Shown here: positions 8,182 through 17,060 of the stretch, piece after piece
How positions within the stretch are numbered: the first letter of the stretch is position 1
Layout of the letters: every line of letters starts with the position of its first letter
NCBI RefSeq assembly: GCF_947036865.1
Contig: NZ_CAMQSF010000011.1
Coordinates: forward strand, 28,962 to 92,961
Direction: 5' to 3'
Length of the DNA stretch: 64,000 bases
Source: an uncultured Caulobacter sp.
Lineage (GTDB): Bacteria; Pseudomonadota; Alphaproteobacteria; Caulobacterales; Caulobacteraceae
Made by a program: the position numbers and the translations under genes
Notes under the pieces: generated by a model
The model's database searches: none
What the model saw: the letters and a program-made list of their open reading frames with translations, nothing else
Told to the model about the DNA's origin: nothing

Positions 8182-8321
8182 GGCCGATGCCCCATGCCGA
8201 TCACCGCCACGGCGATGGTTGCGGCGAGAAACACCATCGCGGCCACCAGGGCGAATAGGGCGCGGCGGGCCGAACGGCGGGCCCAGGCCGCGGCCTCGTC
8301 GTGGGATTCAGGGACGCTCAT
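8178..8321 (-). CDS. 47-residue single-span membrane protein coupled to the P1B-ATPase
   Basis: This short frame begins at ATG 8321 and ends with TGA at 8178-8180. The product has a polar, partly basic N-terminus (MSVPESHDEAAAWARRSARR), then one hydrophobic helix (about residues 21-42, ending VAVIGMG) and a short GHRP tail. Its start overlaps the ATPase stop and its stop overlaps the next ATG, both as ATGA, which is strong support for a real gene. Small single-span proteins of this kind can act as subunits or regulators of P-type ATPases (as KdpF does for KdpFABC); that role is inferred here. Confidence 0.7.
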   Translation of the reverse strand: MSVPESHDEAAAWARRSARRALFALVAAMVFLAATIAVAVIGMGHRP

Positions 8322-10342
8322 GCCCGGCGCTCCTTGTAAGCCAGGAGGCGCAGGGCGTTGGCCACGACCAGCAGGGTCGAGCCTTCGTGGAAGATCACCG
8401 CCTCGCCGATCTTCAAGCCAAACAAGGTCGCCGGGATCAGCACCGCGACCATGCCCAGGCTGACCCAGAGATTTTGGCGGATGATGCCGCTCGTCTTTCG
8501 GCTGAGCCCCACCGCGAACGGCAGATGGTTCAGGTCATCGGCCATCAAGGCGACATCGGCGGTCTCCAGGGCCACGTCCGAGCCAGCCGCGCCCATGGCG
8601 ATGCCGACCGTGGCATTGGCCATGGCCGGGGCGTCGTTGACGCCGTCGCCGACCATCGCGGCCTTGCCGAACTGCTCGCGCAGGGCCTTGATCGTGGCGA
8701 CCTTGTCCTCCGGCATCAGACCGCCACGGGCCTCATCGAGACCCAGATCACGGGCAATGGCGTCGGAGACCGACTGGTTGTCGCCTGACAGCATGATCAT
8801 CCGGGTGATCCCGAGGGATCGCAGGCGCTTAATGACGTCGCGCGCCGCCGGACGGGCCGTGTCCATCAGGCCGAGCACGCCAAGATATCGGTCGCCATGG
8901 CGCACCATGACGACGGTGCGGCCATTGGCTTCCAGTTTCTGGGCCTCGCTCCACACATCTTCCGGCGGTCGCGGCCCCTCGGCTTCGAACAGGCCTGGCT
9001 TGCCGATCACGGCGGACTTGCCGTCCACCTGCGCCTGGATCCCCTGCCCTGTCAGGCTCTTGATGCTGGTGGCTTCCCGGCGGGCCTGGCCGTTCAGCTT
9101 GGCCTCGCCGTCGCGCACGACGGCGGCGGCCAGCGGGTGGTCGCTGAGCGCCTCGACCGCCACGGCGATGGCCAGCAGTTCGTCTTCCTCGACGCCTTGG
9201 GCCGGGACGATATCGGTCAGCTTGGGCTTGCCTTCGGTCAGGGTGCCGGTCTTGTCGAAAGCCAGGGCCGTCAGGGTGCCCAGGTTCTCCAGCGGACCGC
9301 CGCCCTTGACCAGGACGCCGCCGCGGCCGGCCCGGGCCACGCCGCTCAGCACCGCACTGGGCACCGAAATGGCGAGAGCACAGGGGCTGGCGGCCACCAG
9401 CACGGCCATGGCGCGGTAGAAGCTGCGGCTGAAGGGCTCATCGAGCACCAGGAAGGCCAGCATCAGGGTCGCGACCAGGACCAGCACGGCCGGAACAAAG
9501 ACCTTCTCGAACCGGTCGGTGAAGCGCTGGGTGGGCGAGCGCTGGGCCTCGGCCTCGGCGACCATGCGCACCACGCGGGCCAGGGTGCTCTCGCCGGCCT
9601 TGCGGGCCACGCGGATGTCGAGCGCGCCCGCGCCATTGATGGTGCCGGCGAACACACGGTATTCCGCGCTGGCCTTGGCGAAGTCGAGATCGCGATCGGC
9701 GCTGGCGCGCTTGTCGACGGGCACGCTTTCGCCGGTGACCGGGGCCTGGTTGACGCTGCTGTCGCCCGCCACGACGACGCCGTCGGCGGCGATGCGCTCA
9801 TTGGGCCGGACCAGGATGATGTCACCGATCTCCAGGGCCTCGACGGCGACGTCCTCGGTCTTGCCGTCACGGCGGACCGTGGCGCGCTCGGGGGCCAGCT
9901 TGGCCAGGGCCTCGATCGCCCGGCGGGCCCGGCCCATGGCATAGTGTTCCAGCGAGTGGCCCATGCTGAACAGGAAGAGCAGCAGTGCGCCCTCAGCCCA
10001 TTGCCCGAGCGCCGCGGCCCCGGCGGCGGCCACCAGCATCAAGGTGTCGATCTCGAACTTGCGCTTGCGCAGGTTTTCGATCGCCTCGGTCAGGGTGAAC
10101 CAGCCGCCGAACAGGTAGGCCGCCAAGTAGAAGGCCAGCGGCATCCACCCATCGGCCTTGAGGCTGATCAGCCACCCGACCAGCAGCGTCGCGCCGCACA
10201 GCAGGGCGAAGATGAGTTCGGTTCGCTCGCCAAACAGCCCACCATGGGCGTGGCCATGGCCGCCCTCCCCGTCGCCATGCTTGTGGTCGCCCTGATCGCC
10301 ATGGTCATGGCCTTCATGGGCATGCGCAGACTTGCTGGTCAT
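8318..10342 (-). CDS. P1B-4-type heavy-metal exporting ATPase
   Basis: The 674-residue inner-membrane ATPase shows the phosphorylation motif DKTGTLT (Asp363), the P1B signature HPLAAAV, the hinge GDGVNDAPA, and the ion-site motif SPC (residues 319-321) in place of the CPC of Cu and Zn/Cd/Pb pumps. The last helix region carries HEGSTLLV. SPC with HEG-S/G-T and no N-terminal CxxC metal domain is the P1B-4 pattern (CoaT, CzcP, CtpD, PfeT), whose members export Co, Zn, Ni or Fe. The N-terminus instead holds about ten His in a Gly/Asp-rich tract (residues 7-34), a likely metal-binding tail. AGGAG precedes the ATG. It follows the DUF190 gene by 11 bases and heads a chain of ATGA-coupled small genes. 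Confidence 0.95.
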   Translation of the reverse strand: MTSKSAHAHEGHDHGDQGDHKHGDGEGGHGHAHGGLFGERTELIFALLCGATLLVGWLISLKADGWMPLAFYLAAYLFGGWFTLTEAIENLRKRKFEIDTLMLVAAAGAAALGQWAEGALLLFLFSMGHSLEHYAMGRARRAIEALAKLAPERATVRRDGKTEDVAVEALEIGDIILVRPNERIAADGVVVAGDSSVNQAPVTGESVPVDKRASADRDLDFAKASAEYRVFAGTINGAGALDIRVARKAGESTLARVVRMVAEAEAQRSPTQRFTDRFEKVFVPAVLVLVATLMLAFLVLDEPFSRSFYRAMAVLVAASPCALAISVPSAVLSGVARAGRGGVLVKGGGPLENLGTLTALAFDKTGTLTEGKPKLTDIVPAQGVEEDELLAIAVAVEALSDHPLAAAVVRDGEAKLNGQARREATSIKSLTGQGIQAQVDGKSAVIGKPGLFEAEGPRPPEDVWSEAQKLEANGRTVVMVRHGDRYLGVLGLMDTARPAARDVIKRLRSLGITRMIMLSGDNQSVSDAIARDLGLDEARGGLMPEDKVATIKALREQFGKAAMVGDGVNDAPAMANATVGIAMGAAGSDVALETADVALMADDLNHLPFAVGLSRKTSGIIRQNLWVSLGMVAVLIPATLFGLKIGEAVIFHEGSTLLVVANALRLLAYKERRA

Positions 10343-10353
10343 GGCGCTCGCTC

Positions 10354-10704
10354 CTACCGGTGCGGCTCGACGTGATGGCCGCCGTAACGCAACACCTCGA
10401 CCTTCTCGAAGGTGACGAGGCCGATGTCCTTGAGATCGTCGAGCTTGGTCAGGAACTCGCGCAAGCGGGCTTCCTCGTCGACGAACTCGATCACCACCGG
10501 CAGGTTGTCATTGAAGTCCAGCGGCCGAGGCTCATGCATGCGCGCGGACTCGCCAAAGCCCTTGCGGCCGCGCAGGACCGTGGCGCCGGCCAGTCGATTG
10601 GCCTGCGCGCGCTGGACGATGACGTCCATCAGGGACCGGTCGCCGACCAGGGCGTTTTCGTCGGTGTAGATGCGGAGAAGGACCGCTTGTCCGGGGGTTT
10701 GCAT
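10354..10704 (-). CDS. DUF190 PII-like protein
   Basis: The 116-residue protein matches the DUF190 family, a PII/CutA-like ferredoxin-fold trimer. The order is AVLLRIYTDENAL, then a helix with LAGATVLRGRKGFGESARMHE, then LPVVIEFVDEEARLREFLTKLDD and a final strand. PII-like proteins of this kind bind nucleotides or small ligands and often sit beside transporters that they may regulate. A clear AGGAG ribosome site lies before the ATG. The gene is 11 bases upstream of the P1B-4 ATPase and about 110 downstream of czcA system 2, so regulation of either exporter is plausible but inferred. Confidence 0.88.
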   Translation of the reverse strand: MQTPGQAVLLRIYTDENALVGDRSLMDVIVQRAQANRLAGATVLRGRKGFGESARMHEPRPLDFNDNLPVVIEFVDEEARLREFLTKLDDLKDIGLVTFEKVEVLRYGGHHVEPHR

Positions 10705-10728
10705 AGGCGTCTCCTCTTGGTGATTACG

Positions 10729-10753
10729 GCCCCCGAAGGCTTGGCCCTCGGGG
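10729..10753 (-). terminator. Hairpin between czcA (system 2) and the DUF190 gene
   Basis: The segment CCCCGAAGG-CTTGG-CCCTCGGGG can form a 9-bp stem with one mismatch. There is no T run after it on the minus strand, so it is more likely a partial terminator or processing site between the pump and the ATPase operon than a full stop. A second GC-rich inverted pair, GCGCCGGCGC and GCGCCGGCGC, flanks the stretch at about 10768-10808. Confidence 0.3.
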
Positions 10754-10815
10754 CGTTTGAAGGTGATGCGCCGGCGCGACGCTGTGGGGGCTGAGGGGCC
10801 GCGCCGGCGCCCCGG

Positions 10816-13800
10816 CTAGTGCGTCGTGCTCAAATCCGACGCGGCCGGACCCTCGTCTGGGGTCTTCCGACCAGACCCCAGTTGGAGGATGAGATTGGCG
10901 ATGGCGGGCAAGACGAGCAGGGTCACGGCGGTGGCCGTGACCAGGCCGCCGATGACCACCATGGCCAGGGGCTTTTGCACTTCGGCGCCGGTCCCGCTGG
11001 CCAGGGCCATCGGGATGAAACCGATGGCCGGGACGAGGCCCGTCATCAGAACCGGACGGAAGCGCTCGACCGAGCCCTCGTAGATCGCCTGGGCCACGGG
11101 CACGCCCGCTTCGAGGCGCTCTCGGACGCTGGTCATGACGACCAGGCCGTTGAGAACCGCGACGCCGGCCAGAACGATGAAGCCGACGGCGGCCGAGATC
11201 GAGAATGTGATCCCCGTCAGCGCCAGGGCGAACACACCGCCCGAAAGTCCGAGCGGGATCGCCGCGAACACCGAGGCTGCGGGTCCGAACCCGCCCAGCG
11301 CCATGTAGAGCACCAGGAAGATCAGCGCGAAGCACAGCGGCACGACGATCGACAGGCGTTGGGTGGCGGCCTTCAGGTTCTCGAACTGGCCGCCCCAGGT
11401 CAGCCAGTAGCCGGTCGGAAGCTGGACGGCTTCGACCTTTGTACGGGCTTCGGTGACGAACGAACCGATGTCGCGGCCCCGCACGTTGACCTGGATGACC
11501 ACCCGGCGCTTGCCGTCCTCGCGGCTGATCTGGTTCAGACCATCGGAGAAGCGGAACTGCACCAGCTCGCGCAGCGGCACCGAACGTTGCACACCACTGT
11601 CGCCGGCCGGCAGCATGACCGGCAGGGCGCCCAGGGCGTCCAGGTCGTTGCGCTGGGCCATCGGCACGCGGACGGTGATGTCGAAGCGGCGGTCACCCTC
11701 GAAGACATCGCCTGCCTGGCGCCCGCCCATGGCCGTGGCCACGGTGTCGGCGACTTGGTCGATGCTGAGACCAAAGCGGGCGATGGCGGCCCGGTCGAAC
11801 TTGACGTCCAGGGTGGGAGCCCCGCCGACCTGTTCGACGCGAACGCCTTCAGCGCCTTGGATCGACTCCAGCACCGCGCCGATCTTGGCGGCGGTGGCGC
11901 TCATCTTGTCCAGATCATCGCCATAAAGCTTGATGGCGACGTCACCGCGCACACCGGCGATCAGCTCGTTGAAGCGCATCTGGATGGGCTGGGTGACTTC
12001 GAAGCTGTTGCCCAGCAGCGGCGCGACCTTGGCCTCGATGCGTTGAACGACACCGGCTTTGTTCTCGACGGTCTTGGGCCACTCCTTTTGCGGCTTGAGG
12101 ATGATGAAGCCGTCCGAGGCGTTGGGCGGCATCGGGTCGGTGGCGACCTCGGCCGTGCCGGTCTTGGAGAACATCATCTCCACTTCAGGCAGGGACGAGA
12201 CGTTCTTTTCGACCTGGCGCTGCATGGTCAGCGACTGTTCGAGCGCCGTCGACGGGATCTTCAGCGAGCCCATGGCGACGTTCTTTTCGTCCAGCTGCGG
12301 GATGAACTCCTGGCCCAGCGTCGTGTAGACCACGCCGGCGACCAGGAAGAGCGCCACCGCGCCGCCGATGAACGGCCAGGGACGATCGACCACGCGCTTC
12401 AGGACAGGCTCATAACGCTGCCTGGAGACGGCGATCACCTTGACTTCCTTCTCCGAGATCTTGCCGCGCATCAGGATGGCGACGAGAGCCGGAACGAAGG
12501 TCAGCGACAGGATGAAGGCCGCGCCCAGGGCCAGCATGATGGTGATGGCCATCGGCGAGAAGGTCTTGCCTTCCACGCCCGTGAAGGTCAGCAGCGGGGC
12601 GAAGACCAAGAAGATGATCGCCTGGCCGAAGACGGTCGGACGGATCATTTCCTGGGCCGCGCGCAGCACGGTTTCCAGGCGTTCGGGCAGTCGCAGCAGG
12701 CGGCCTTCGTGGTGCTGGCGCTCGGCCAGGCGTAGCAGACAGTTTTCGATGATGATGACGGTGCCGTCGACGATCAGGCCGAAGTCCAGCGCCCCCAGGC
12801 TCATCAGGTTGCCGGGCACCTTCAGCTCGTTCATGCCGATGGCCATCATCACGAAGGACAGCGGGATGATCAGCACGGCGATGAAGGCCGCGCGGACGTT
12901 GCCGAGCAGCAGGAACAGGGTCGCGGCGACCAGGATGGCGCCTTCGGTCAGGTTGCGTTCAACGGTCTTGATGGTGGCGTTGACCAGCACCGAGCGGTCG
13001 AGCGCGGTGGTGATCACCACGCCATTCGGCAGGGCCTTGCGAACATCGACGAGCTTATCGCCGACCGACTTGGCGACCGAGCGGCTGTTTTCGCCGATCA
13101 GCATCAGGGCGGTGCCGACAACGACTTCTTCGCCGTTCTTGCTGGCTGCGCCGGTGCGCAGGTCACCGCCGACCCGCACGGTGGCGACGTCCTTGACGGC
13201 GACGGGCACGGTGCGGCGGGTGGCGATGATGGCGTTCTGGATCTCGTCCAGCGTGCGCACCCTTGCGTCGGCCCGGACCAGATAGGCCTCGCCCGCGCGC
13301 TGGATGAAGTTGGCGCCGACGGAGAGGTTGGCGCCTTCCAGGGCCTTGGCCAGATCGGTGTAGGAGACGCCGTAGGCGACGAGCTTGGCCGGGTCGGGTT
13401 CGACCACATACTGCTTTTGGAAGCCGCCGATGGAGTCGACGCCGGCCACGCCCTTGACGGTGCGCAGTTGCGGACGAACGACCCAGTCCTGGATGGTGCG
13501 CAGATACGCGCCCTGCGAGGTGGCGTCGGTGAGGCGTTCGCCCTCCGGCGTCAGATAGGCGCCGTCGCTCTGCCAGCCGGTCTGGCCGTCACGAACCTTG
13601 GCGCCCTTGCCGCCCGGATTGGCGTACTCGACCGAGTACATGTAGACCTCGCCGAGGCCCGTGGTGACGGGCCCGATCTGCGGCTGGATCCCGGCTGGCA
13701 GGCTATCGCCCGCCTGGGTCAGACGCTCGGCCACCTGTTGGCGGGCGAAGTAGAGGTTGGTCTTCTCCGAGAAGATCGCGGTGACCTGCGAGAAGCCGTT

Positions 13801-14061
13801 GCGCGAGATCGAGCGGGTGGTCTCCAGGCCGGGGATGCCGGCCAGGGCCGTTTCCACCGGGAAGGTCACCCGCTTTTCGATTTCGACCGGCGAAAGCGCG
13901 CCGGCGACGGTGTTGATCTGCACCTGGTTGTTGGTGATGTCGGGAACGGCGTCGATGGGCAGCTTGGTCAGCTGCCACGTGCCGAGGAGTGCGATGATGA
14001 CGGTGAGAAGCAGGACGTACCAACGCCCCTTCACCGACATCGAGAGTAAGCGACCGATCAT
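10816..14061 (-). CDS. czcA: CzcA-type heavy-metal RND efflux pump (system 2)
   Basis: The 1081-residue protein is a full-length HME-RND transporter closely resembling the product of 709-3927 through most of its length; the first 60 residues share LPIDAVPDITN and QVQINTV. Its helix-4 motif DFGLIVDGTVIIIEN (near residue 405) keeps the two Asp and the Glu used in proton-coupled divalent-metal export, with Thr in place of Ala. It ends in an extra polar tail (GSGRKTPDEGPAASDLSTTH) not present in system 1. GGAG precedes the ATG. It is the last gene of czcCBA system 2, 33 bases after czcB. Substrate preference probably differs between the two pumps but cannot be read from the sequence. Confidence 0.95.
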   Translation of the reverse strand: MIGRLLSMSVKGRWYVLLLTVIIALLGTWQLTKLPIDAVPDITNNQVQINTVAGALSPVEIEKRVTFPVETALAGIPGLETTRSISRNGFSQVTAIFSEKTNLYFARQQVAERLTQAGDSLPAGIQPQIGPVTTGLGEVYMYSVEYANPGGKGAKVRDGQTGWQSDGAYLTPEGERLTDATSQGAYLRTIQDWVVRPQLRTVKGVAGVDSIGGFQKQYVVEPDPAKLVAYGVSYTDLAKALEGANLSVGANFIQRAGEAYLVRADARVRTLDEIQNAIIATRRTVPVAVKDVATVRVGGDLRTGAASKNGEEVVVGTALMLIGENSRSVAKSVGDKLVDVRKALPNGVVITTALDRSVLVNATIKTVERNLTEGAILVAATLFLLLGNVRAAFIAVLIIPLSFVMMAIGMNELKVPGNLMSLGALDFGLIVDGTVIIIENCLLRLAERQHHEGRLLRLPERLETVLRAAQEMIRPTVFGQAIIFLVFAPLLTFTGVEGKTFSPMAITIMLALGAAFILSLTFVPALVAILMRGKISEKEVKVIAVSRQRYEPVLKRVVDRPWPFIGGAVALFLVAGVVYTTLGQEFIPQLDEKNVAMGSLKIPSTALEQSLTMQRQVEKNVSSLPEVEMMFSKTGTAEVATDPMPPNASDGFIILKPQKEWPKTVENKAGVVQRIEAKVAPLLGNSFEVTQPIQMRFNELIAGVRGDVAIKLYGDDLDKMSATAAKIGAVLESIQGAEGVRVEQVGGAPTLDVKFDRAAIARFGLSIDQVADTVATAMGGRQAGDVFEGDRRFDITVRVPMAQRNDLDALGALPVMLPAGDSGVQRSVPLRELVQFRFSDGLNQISREDGKRRVVIQVNVRGRDIGSFVTEARTKVEAVQLPTGYWLTWGGQFENLKAATQRLSIVVPLCFALIFLVLYMALGGFGPAASVFAAIPLGLSGGVFALALTGITFSISAAVGFIVLAGVAVLNGLVVMTSVRERLEAGVPVAQAIYEGSVERFRPVLMTGLVPAIGFIPMALASGTGAEVQKPLAMVVIGGLVTATAVTLLVLPAIANLILQLGSGRKTPDEGPAASDLSTTH

Positions 14062-14092
14062 TTCGGCGTGTCTCCAGAATAGCGGTTAGGGG

Positions 14093-15259
14093 TCAGTCTT
14101 CTTCCGAGCTCTTGCCGAGTTCGGCCTTGAGCAAGAAGGCGTTCTTGACCGCCAGGGTCTCGCCGCCTTTCAGACCATCGACGATGACGACACGTCCGCC
14201 GCTGCGCTGACCGGCCAGCACGTGCTGGACACGGAAGCCCTCCTTTGTCCGCACGAACACCACGTCGTTGCCGTTGACCGTCTGGACGGCCTCTTCGGAC
14301 ACGACGATCCCGCTCGAGGTCGATTGGCGCGAGGTGATGCGGGCGCGGACCAGCTGGCCCGGCTGCAACTGCCCTGCCCCGCCCGTCAGGGTCAGGACGA
14401 CCGTGGCGCTGCGGGTTTCCTCGTTCACGCCTGGCGTCACGGAGCGGACGACGGCGGTGCGGGTTTCGCCGCCGGTCGTCTCGACGATGGCCTGGTCGCC
14501 GGGCTGAATGCGCCGGGCGTCGACGGCGGTAACCGAGGCGTTGACCTGGATCTTGGCCGGGTCGGAGATGCGGAAGAGTTCGGTCTCCGGCGCGACGAAG
14601 GCGCCCAGGCTGGCGGTCATGGCGGTCACGCGGCCGTTGATCGGGCTGATGACGGCGACATAGCCACCCGATACCGCCGAGGCGCCGGCCGCGGTCGCGG
14701 CGCGACGGGCCTCGGCCTCGGCCACGGCCACTTCGGCCTGGGCGGTCTCATAGTCCTGGCGCGGGCTGACCTTCTGTTCGAAGAGACGCTTCTCACGGGC
14801 CAGGTTCTTGCGGGCCAGGTCGGCCTTGGCCGAGGCGACGCTGCGGTCGGCCGAGATCTGGGCGGCCTCGCGGCTGGAGACCAGGGCCAGGGTCTCGCCG
14901 GCCCGCACGGGGTCGCCGAGGCGCTTGGTGATGCGGGTGATCGAGCCGGCGGCGCGGGCGGTCAGGGCCGCCTCACCGCCCGGTTCGGCTTCGACGGTGG
15001 CCTGAGCGACGACCTCGGCGGCCAGGCCGCCAGTGTTGACCGTCTGCAGCTGGACGCCCGAGGCGGTGATACGCTCGGGACCCATGGCCAGGTTTTGCGG
15101 TCCGGCCGCTTCCGCGGCTGCCGCGGGCTTTTCGGTCGCCGGTGTCTCGGCGGGTTTGCCGCCGGACATCTTTCCGACCGAGAAGGCGGCGATGGCGACG
15201 ACCACGACGGCCGCGCCGCCCAGCAACAACTGCCGGTTCGAGGAATTGGACTTGGGCAT
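14093..15259 (-). CDS. czcB: CzcB-type membrane fusion protein (system 2)
   Basis: The adaptor is 388 residues from the ATG at 15257-15259; an in-frame TTG one codon earlier is less likely. That ATG overlaps the czcC stop by one base (TGATG). The order is an N-terminal anchor (LLLGGAAVVVVAIAAFSVG), a Pro/Ala-rich linker, the lipoyl-type motif ITRITKRLGDPVRAGETLALVSS, an alpha-hairpin (about 140-190), and barrel domains with FRISDPAKIQVNASVTAVDARRI. It is parallel in every domain to the system 1 adaptor but lacks its His-containing linker. It links the pump and channel across the periplasm. Confidence 0.92.
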   Translation of the reverse strand: MPKSNSSNRQLLLGGAAVVVVAIAAFSVGKMSGGKPAETPATEKPAAAAEAAGPQNLAMGPERITASGVQLQTVNTGGLAAEVVAQATVEAEPGGEAALTARAAGSITRITKRLGDPVRAGETLALVSSREAAQISADRSVASAKADLARKNLAREKRLFEQKVSPRQDYETAQAEVAVAEAEARRAATAAGASAVSGGYVAVISPINGRVTAMTASLGAFVAPETELFRISDPAKIQVNASVTAVDARRIQPGDQAIVETTGGETRTAVVRSVTPGVNEETRSATVVLTLTGGAGQLQPGQLVRARITSRQSTSSGIVVSEEAVQTVNGNDVVFVRTKEGFRVQHVLAGQRSGGRVVIVDGLKGGETLAVKNAFLLKAELGKSSEED

Positions 15260-16521
15260 CAACGGTCTCCGAAGAGGCGGCCTTGCAGGCGCGCCAGGTC
15301 GGCCTCGGCGCGGACGCGCGCCAGCTGGGCCTGGATGGTTTGGTCGCGCGCTTCGGCCAGAGACCGGCGCGCATTGATCAGCTCGACCAGGGGGGCCTTG
15401 CCGGACTCGTAGGCGATGCGGGTAAGACGGAAGGCTTCGGCCGCACTGGTTTCGCCTTCGCTCGCCGCGTTGGCCCGCGATTGGGCGGCGCCGAGCTGGA
15501 ACCGGGCCGTGCGGATGTCGGCCTCGGCGTCGAAGCGGGCAGCGTTAAGCCGGGCCTCGGCCGCCTGCAGCTCGCCCTGAGCGGCGGTGATGTTGCCGCG
15601 GTTCTGGTCGAAGACCGGGATGGGCAGCGAGACGCCAGCGACCAGGGCCGTGGAGTCGTCGCCGCTAAAGCGGCGAATGCCAGCCGATACCGTGACGTCC
15701 GGCACCGCGCGGGTTCGTTCGATCCGCACCCGCCGGGCGGCGGCTTCACGGTCGGCTTCCGCCGCTACGACCGCCGGGGTCGACAGCGCATCGATGTCGC
15801 CGGGCTGGCTCGTGACCTTGGGGCTGGTCAGCAGGCTGTCGCTCAGCGAGGTGAAGGGCGTTGCCGACCCGACGAGGGCTGTCAGCCGCGAGAAGGCGCC
15901 GGTCCGTTCGGCCCGAGCCTCTTCTCGGGAGGCCCGCGCGGCGGTCAAGGCCGCTTGAGCCTGCAGGGTGCGTAGCTCGGCTTCCTTGCCGGCGTCGACC
16001 ATGACCCGCGAGGCGCGCAGCGTCTCGTCGGACAGGGTCACGGCTTCGTCAGCCAGGGCGACACGACGTTCGGCCGCCTCGGCCAGGGCGTAGGCGTCGG
16101 CCAGGGCGAAGGCGAAATCAGCCTTGGACTGAACCAGGCGCGCCCGCGCCGCATCGAGAGCGGCGCGACCGGCGGCGACCCGCGCGTCGCGCTTGCCCCC
16201 GACTTCGAGCGGCTGGCTCAGCTGGAAGGTCGTCTCGGCATTGTTCGTACCGCTGTAGATCCCCTTGCCGCTGAAGTTCTCGACGGTCACCCCGGCAGTC
16301 GGATTGGGGCGGGCGCCGGCCTGGCGGGCCAGACCTTCCGCTTGACGAACGCCGGCCGCCGCTTCGGCGAGCCTGGGCGCATTGGCCTGCGCTTGAGTAA
16401 GCAGGTCCTTGAACGGCGGCGCCGGATCGGCGGCCGCGCCGGTCGCGGACGCCAACGCGCCTACGATCGCGGCCGCGCTCACGGCCGCGAAACGCAGCCG
16501 CCCACGCATGATGAGAGTCAT
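15259..16521 (-). CDS. czcC: CzcC-type outer-membrane efflux channel (system 2)
   Basis: The 420-residue TolC-family protein has a signal peptide (cleavage near GAAADPAPP, about residue 31) and the CzcC marker LEVGGKRDARVAAGRAALDAAR near residue 105. PIPVFDQNRGNITAAQGEL appears in the second OEP half. It heads the three pump genes and is coupled to czcB by a TGATG overlap. A start at the second ATG (four codons in) is possible, since neither has a strong ribosome site. Confidence 0.92.
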   Translation of the reverse strand: MTLIMRGRLRFAAVSAAAIVGALASATGAAADPAPPFKDLLTQAQANAPRLAEAAAGVRQAEGLARQAGARPNPTAGVTVENFSGKGIYSGTNNAETTFQLSQPLEVGGKRDARVAAGRAALDAARARLVQSKADFAFALADAYALAEAAERRVALADEAVTLSDETLRASRVMVDAGKEAELRTLQAQAALTAARASREEARAERTGAFSRLTALVGSATPFTSLSDSLLTSPKVTSQPGDIDALSTPAVVAAEADREAAARRVRIERTRAVPDVTVSAGIRRFSGDDSTALVAGVSLPIPVFDQNRGNITAAQGELQAAEARLNAARFDAEADIRTARFQLGAAQSRANAASEGETSAAEAFRLTRIAYESGKAPLVELINARRSLAEARDQTIQAQLARVRAEADLARLQGRLFGDR

Positions 16522-16582
16522 GAAGATGTGTTCCTAGAGATTGAGACGCAGACGGTCCGCCGCGATGGGCGGAAGGGTCGCG

Positions 16583-17020
16583 TCAGGCTCTAGGCGGACG
16601 ATCCAGAAGGACGGGGCGCTCGATCAGCAGGCCCTGGTCCTGCACGGGCTGCCAGGCGGCACGGTCCTCGAACGCGACCGTCTGGGGCGCGAACGACACC
16701 GGCAGGCTGATGCTGTGGGCCGAGCAATGGCCCGTACAGGCCGCGAGGGTCTTCTTGACAGGGACCTTTTGGTCGCCCGCGACCTTGATCACGGCCGGGG
16801 CCTGGACGTTCGACGCCATGACCTGGGAGGCCACGGACGTCTCGGTTTCCAGAGCCGCGTGTTCGGCCGGGCCGCAAATGACGATGCCCATCAGGAAGAC
16901 GACGGTGACGAAGAGCGCCACGGCCTTACCGAAGGTGAAACGCACGGGCTGGCCACGGCGCGAGCGCCGCTTTGCGGCGTTTCCGCCGACTTGCCAGCCA
17001 TGGAGTGCGAGTCCAACCAT
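16583..17020 (-). CDS. Small His/Cys-bearing membrane-anchored protein heading czc system 2 (CzcI-like position)
   Basis: The frame gives 145 residues with a long basic start, one hydrophobic helix (about residues 30-50, AVALFVTVVFLMGIVICG), and a periplasmic tail with ACTGHCSAHS (about 93-102) and a final PPRA. The layout and the GHC-x-H cluster mirror the 122-residue protein heading czc system 1, so both are probably operon leader proteins with a metal-responsive role. The start is uncertain. The ATG at 17020 has AGG too close to it, and a GTG about 25 codons later (V-R-F-T-F-G-K) would give a simpler anchor-first protein. It is preceded by an AT-rich tandem repeat that could be its operator. 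Confidence 0.6.
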   Translation of the reverse strand: MVGLALHGWQVGGNAAKRRSRRGQPVRFTFGKAVALFVTVVFLMGIVICGPAEHAALETETSVASQVMASNVQAPAVIKVAGDQKVPVKKTLAACTGHCSAHSISLPVSFAPQTVAFEDRAAWQPVQDQGLLIERPVLLDRPPRA

Positions 17021-17060
17021 CCTGAGCTGGCATACCTCTGCTTAGCCGAGATTGAAATGC

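Noticed and set aside
10819..12735. Long plus-strand open frame opposite czcA system 2
   Set aside because: Same shadow effect of high GC; no family, signal or ribosome site.
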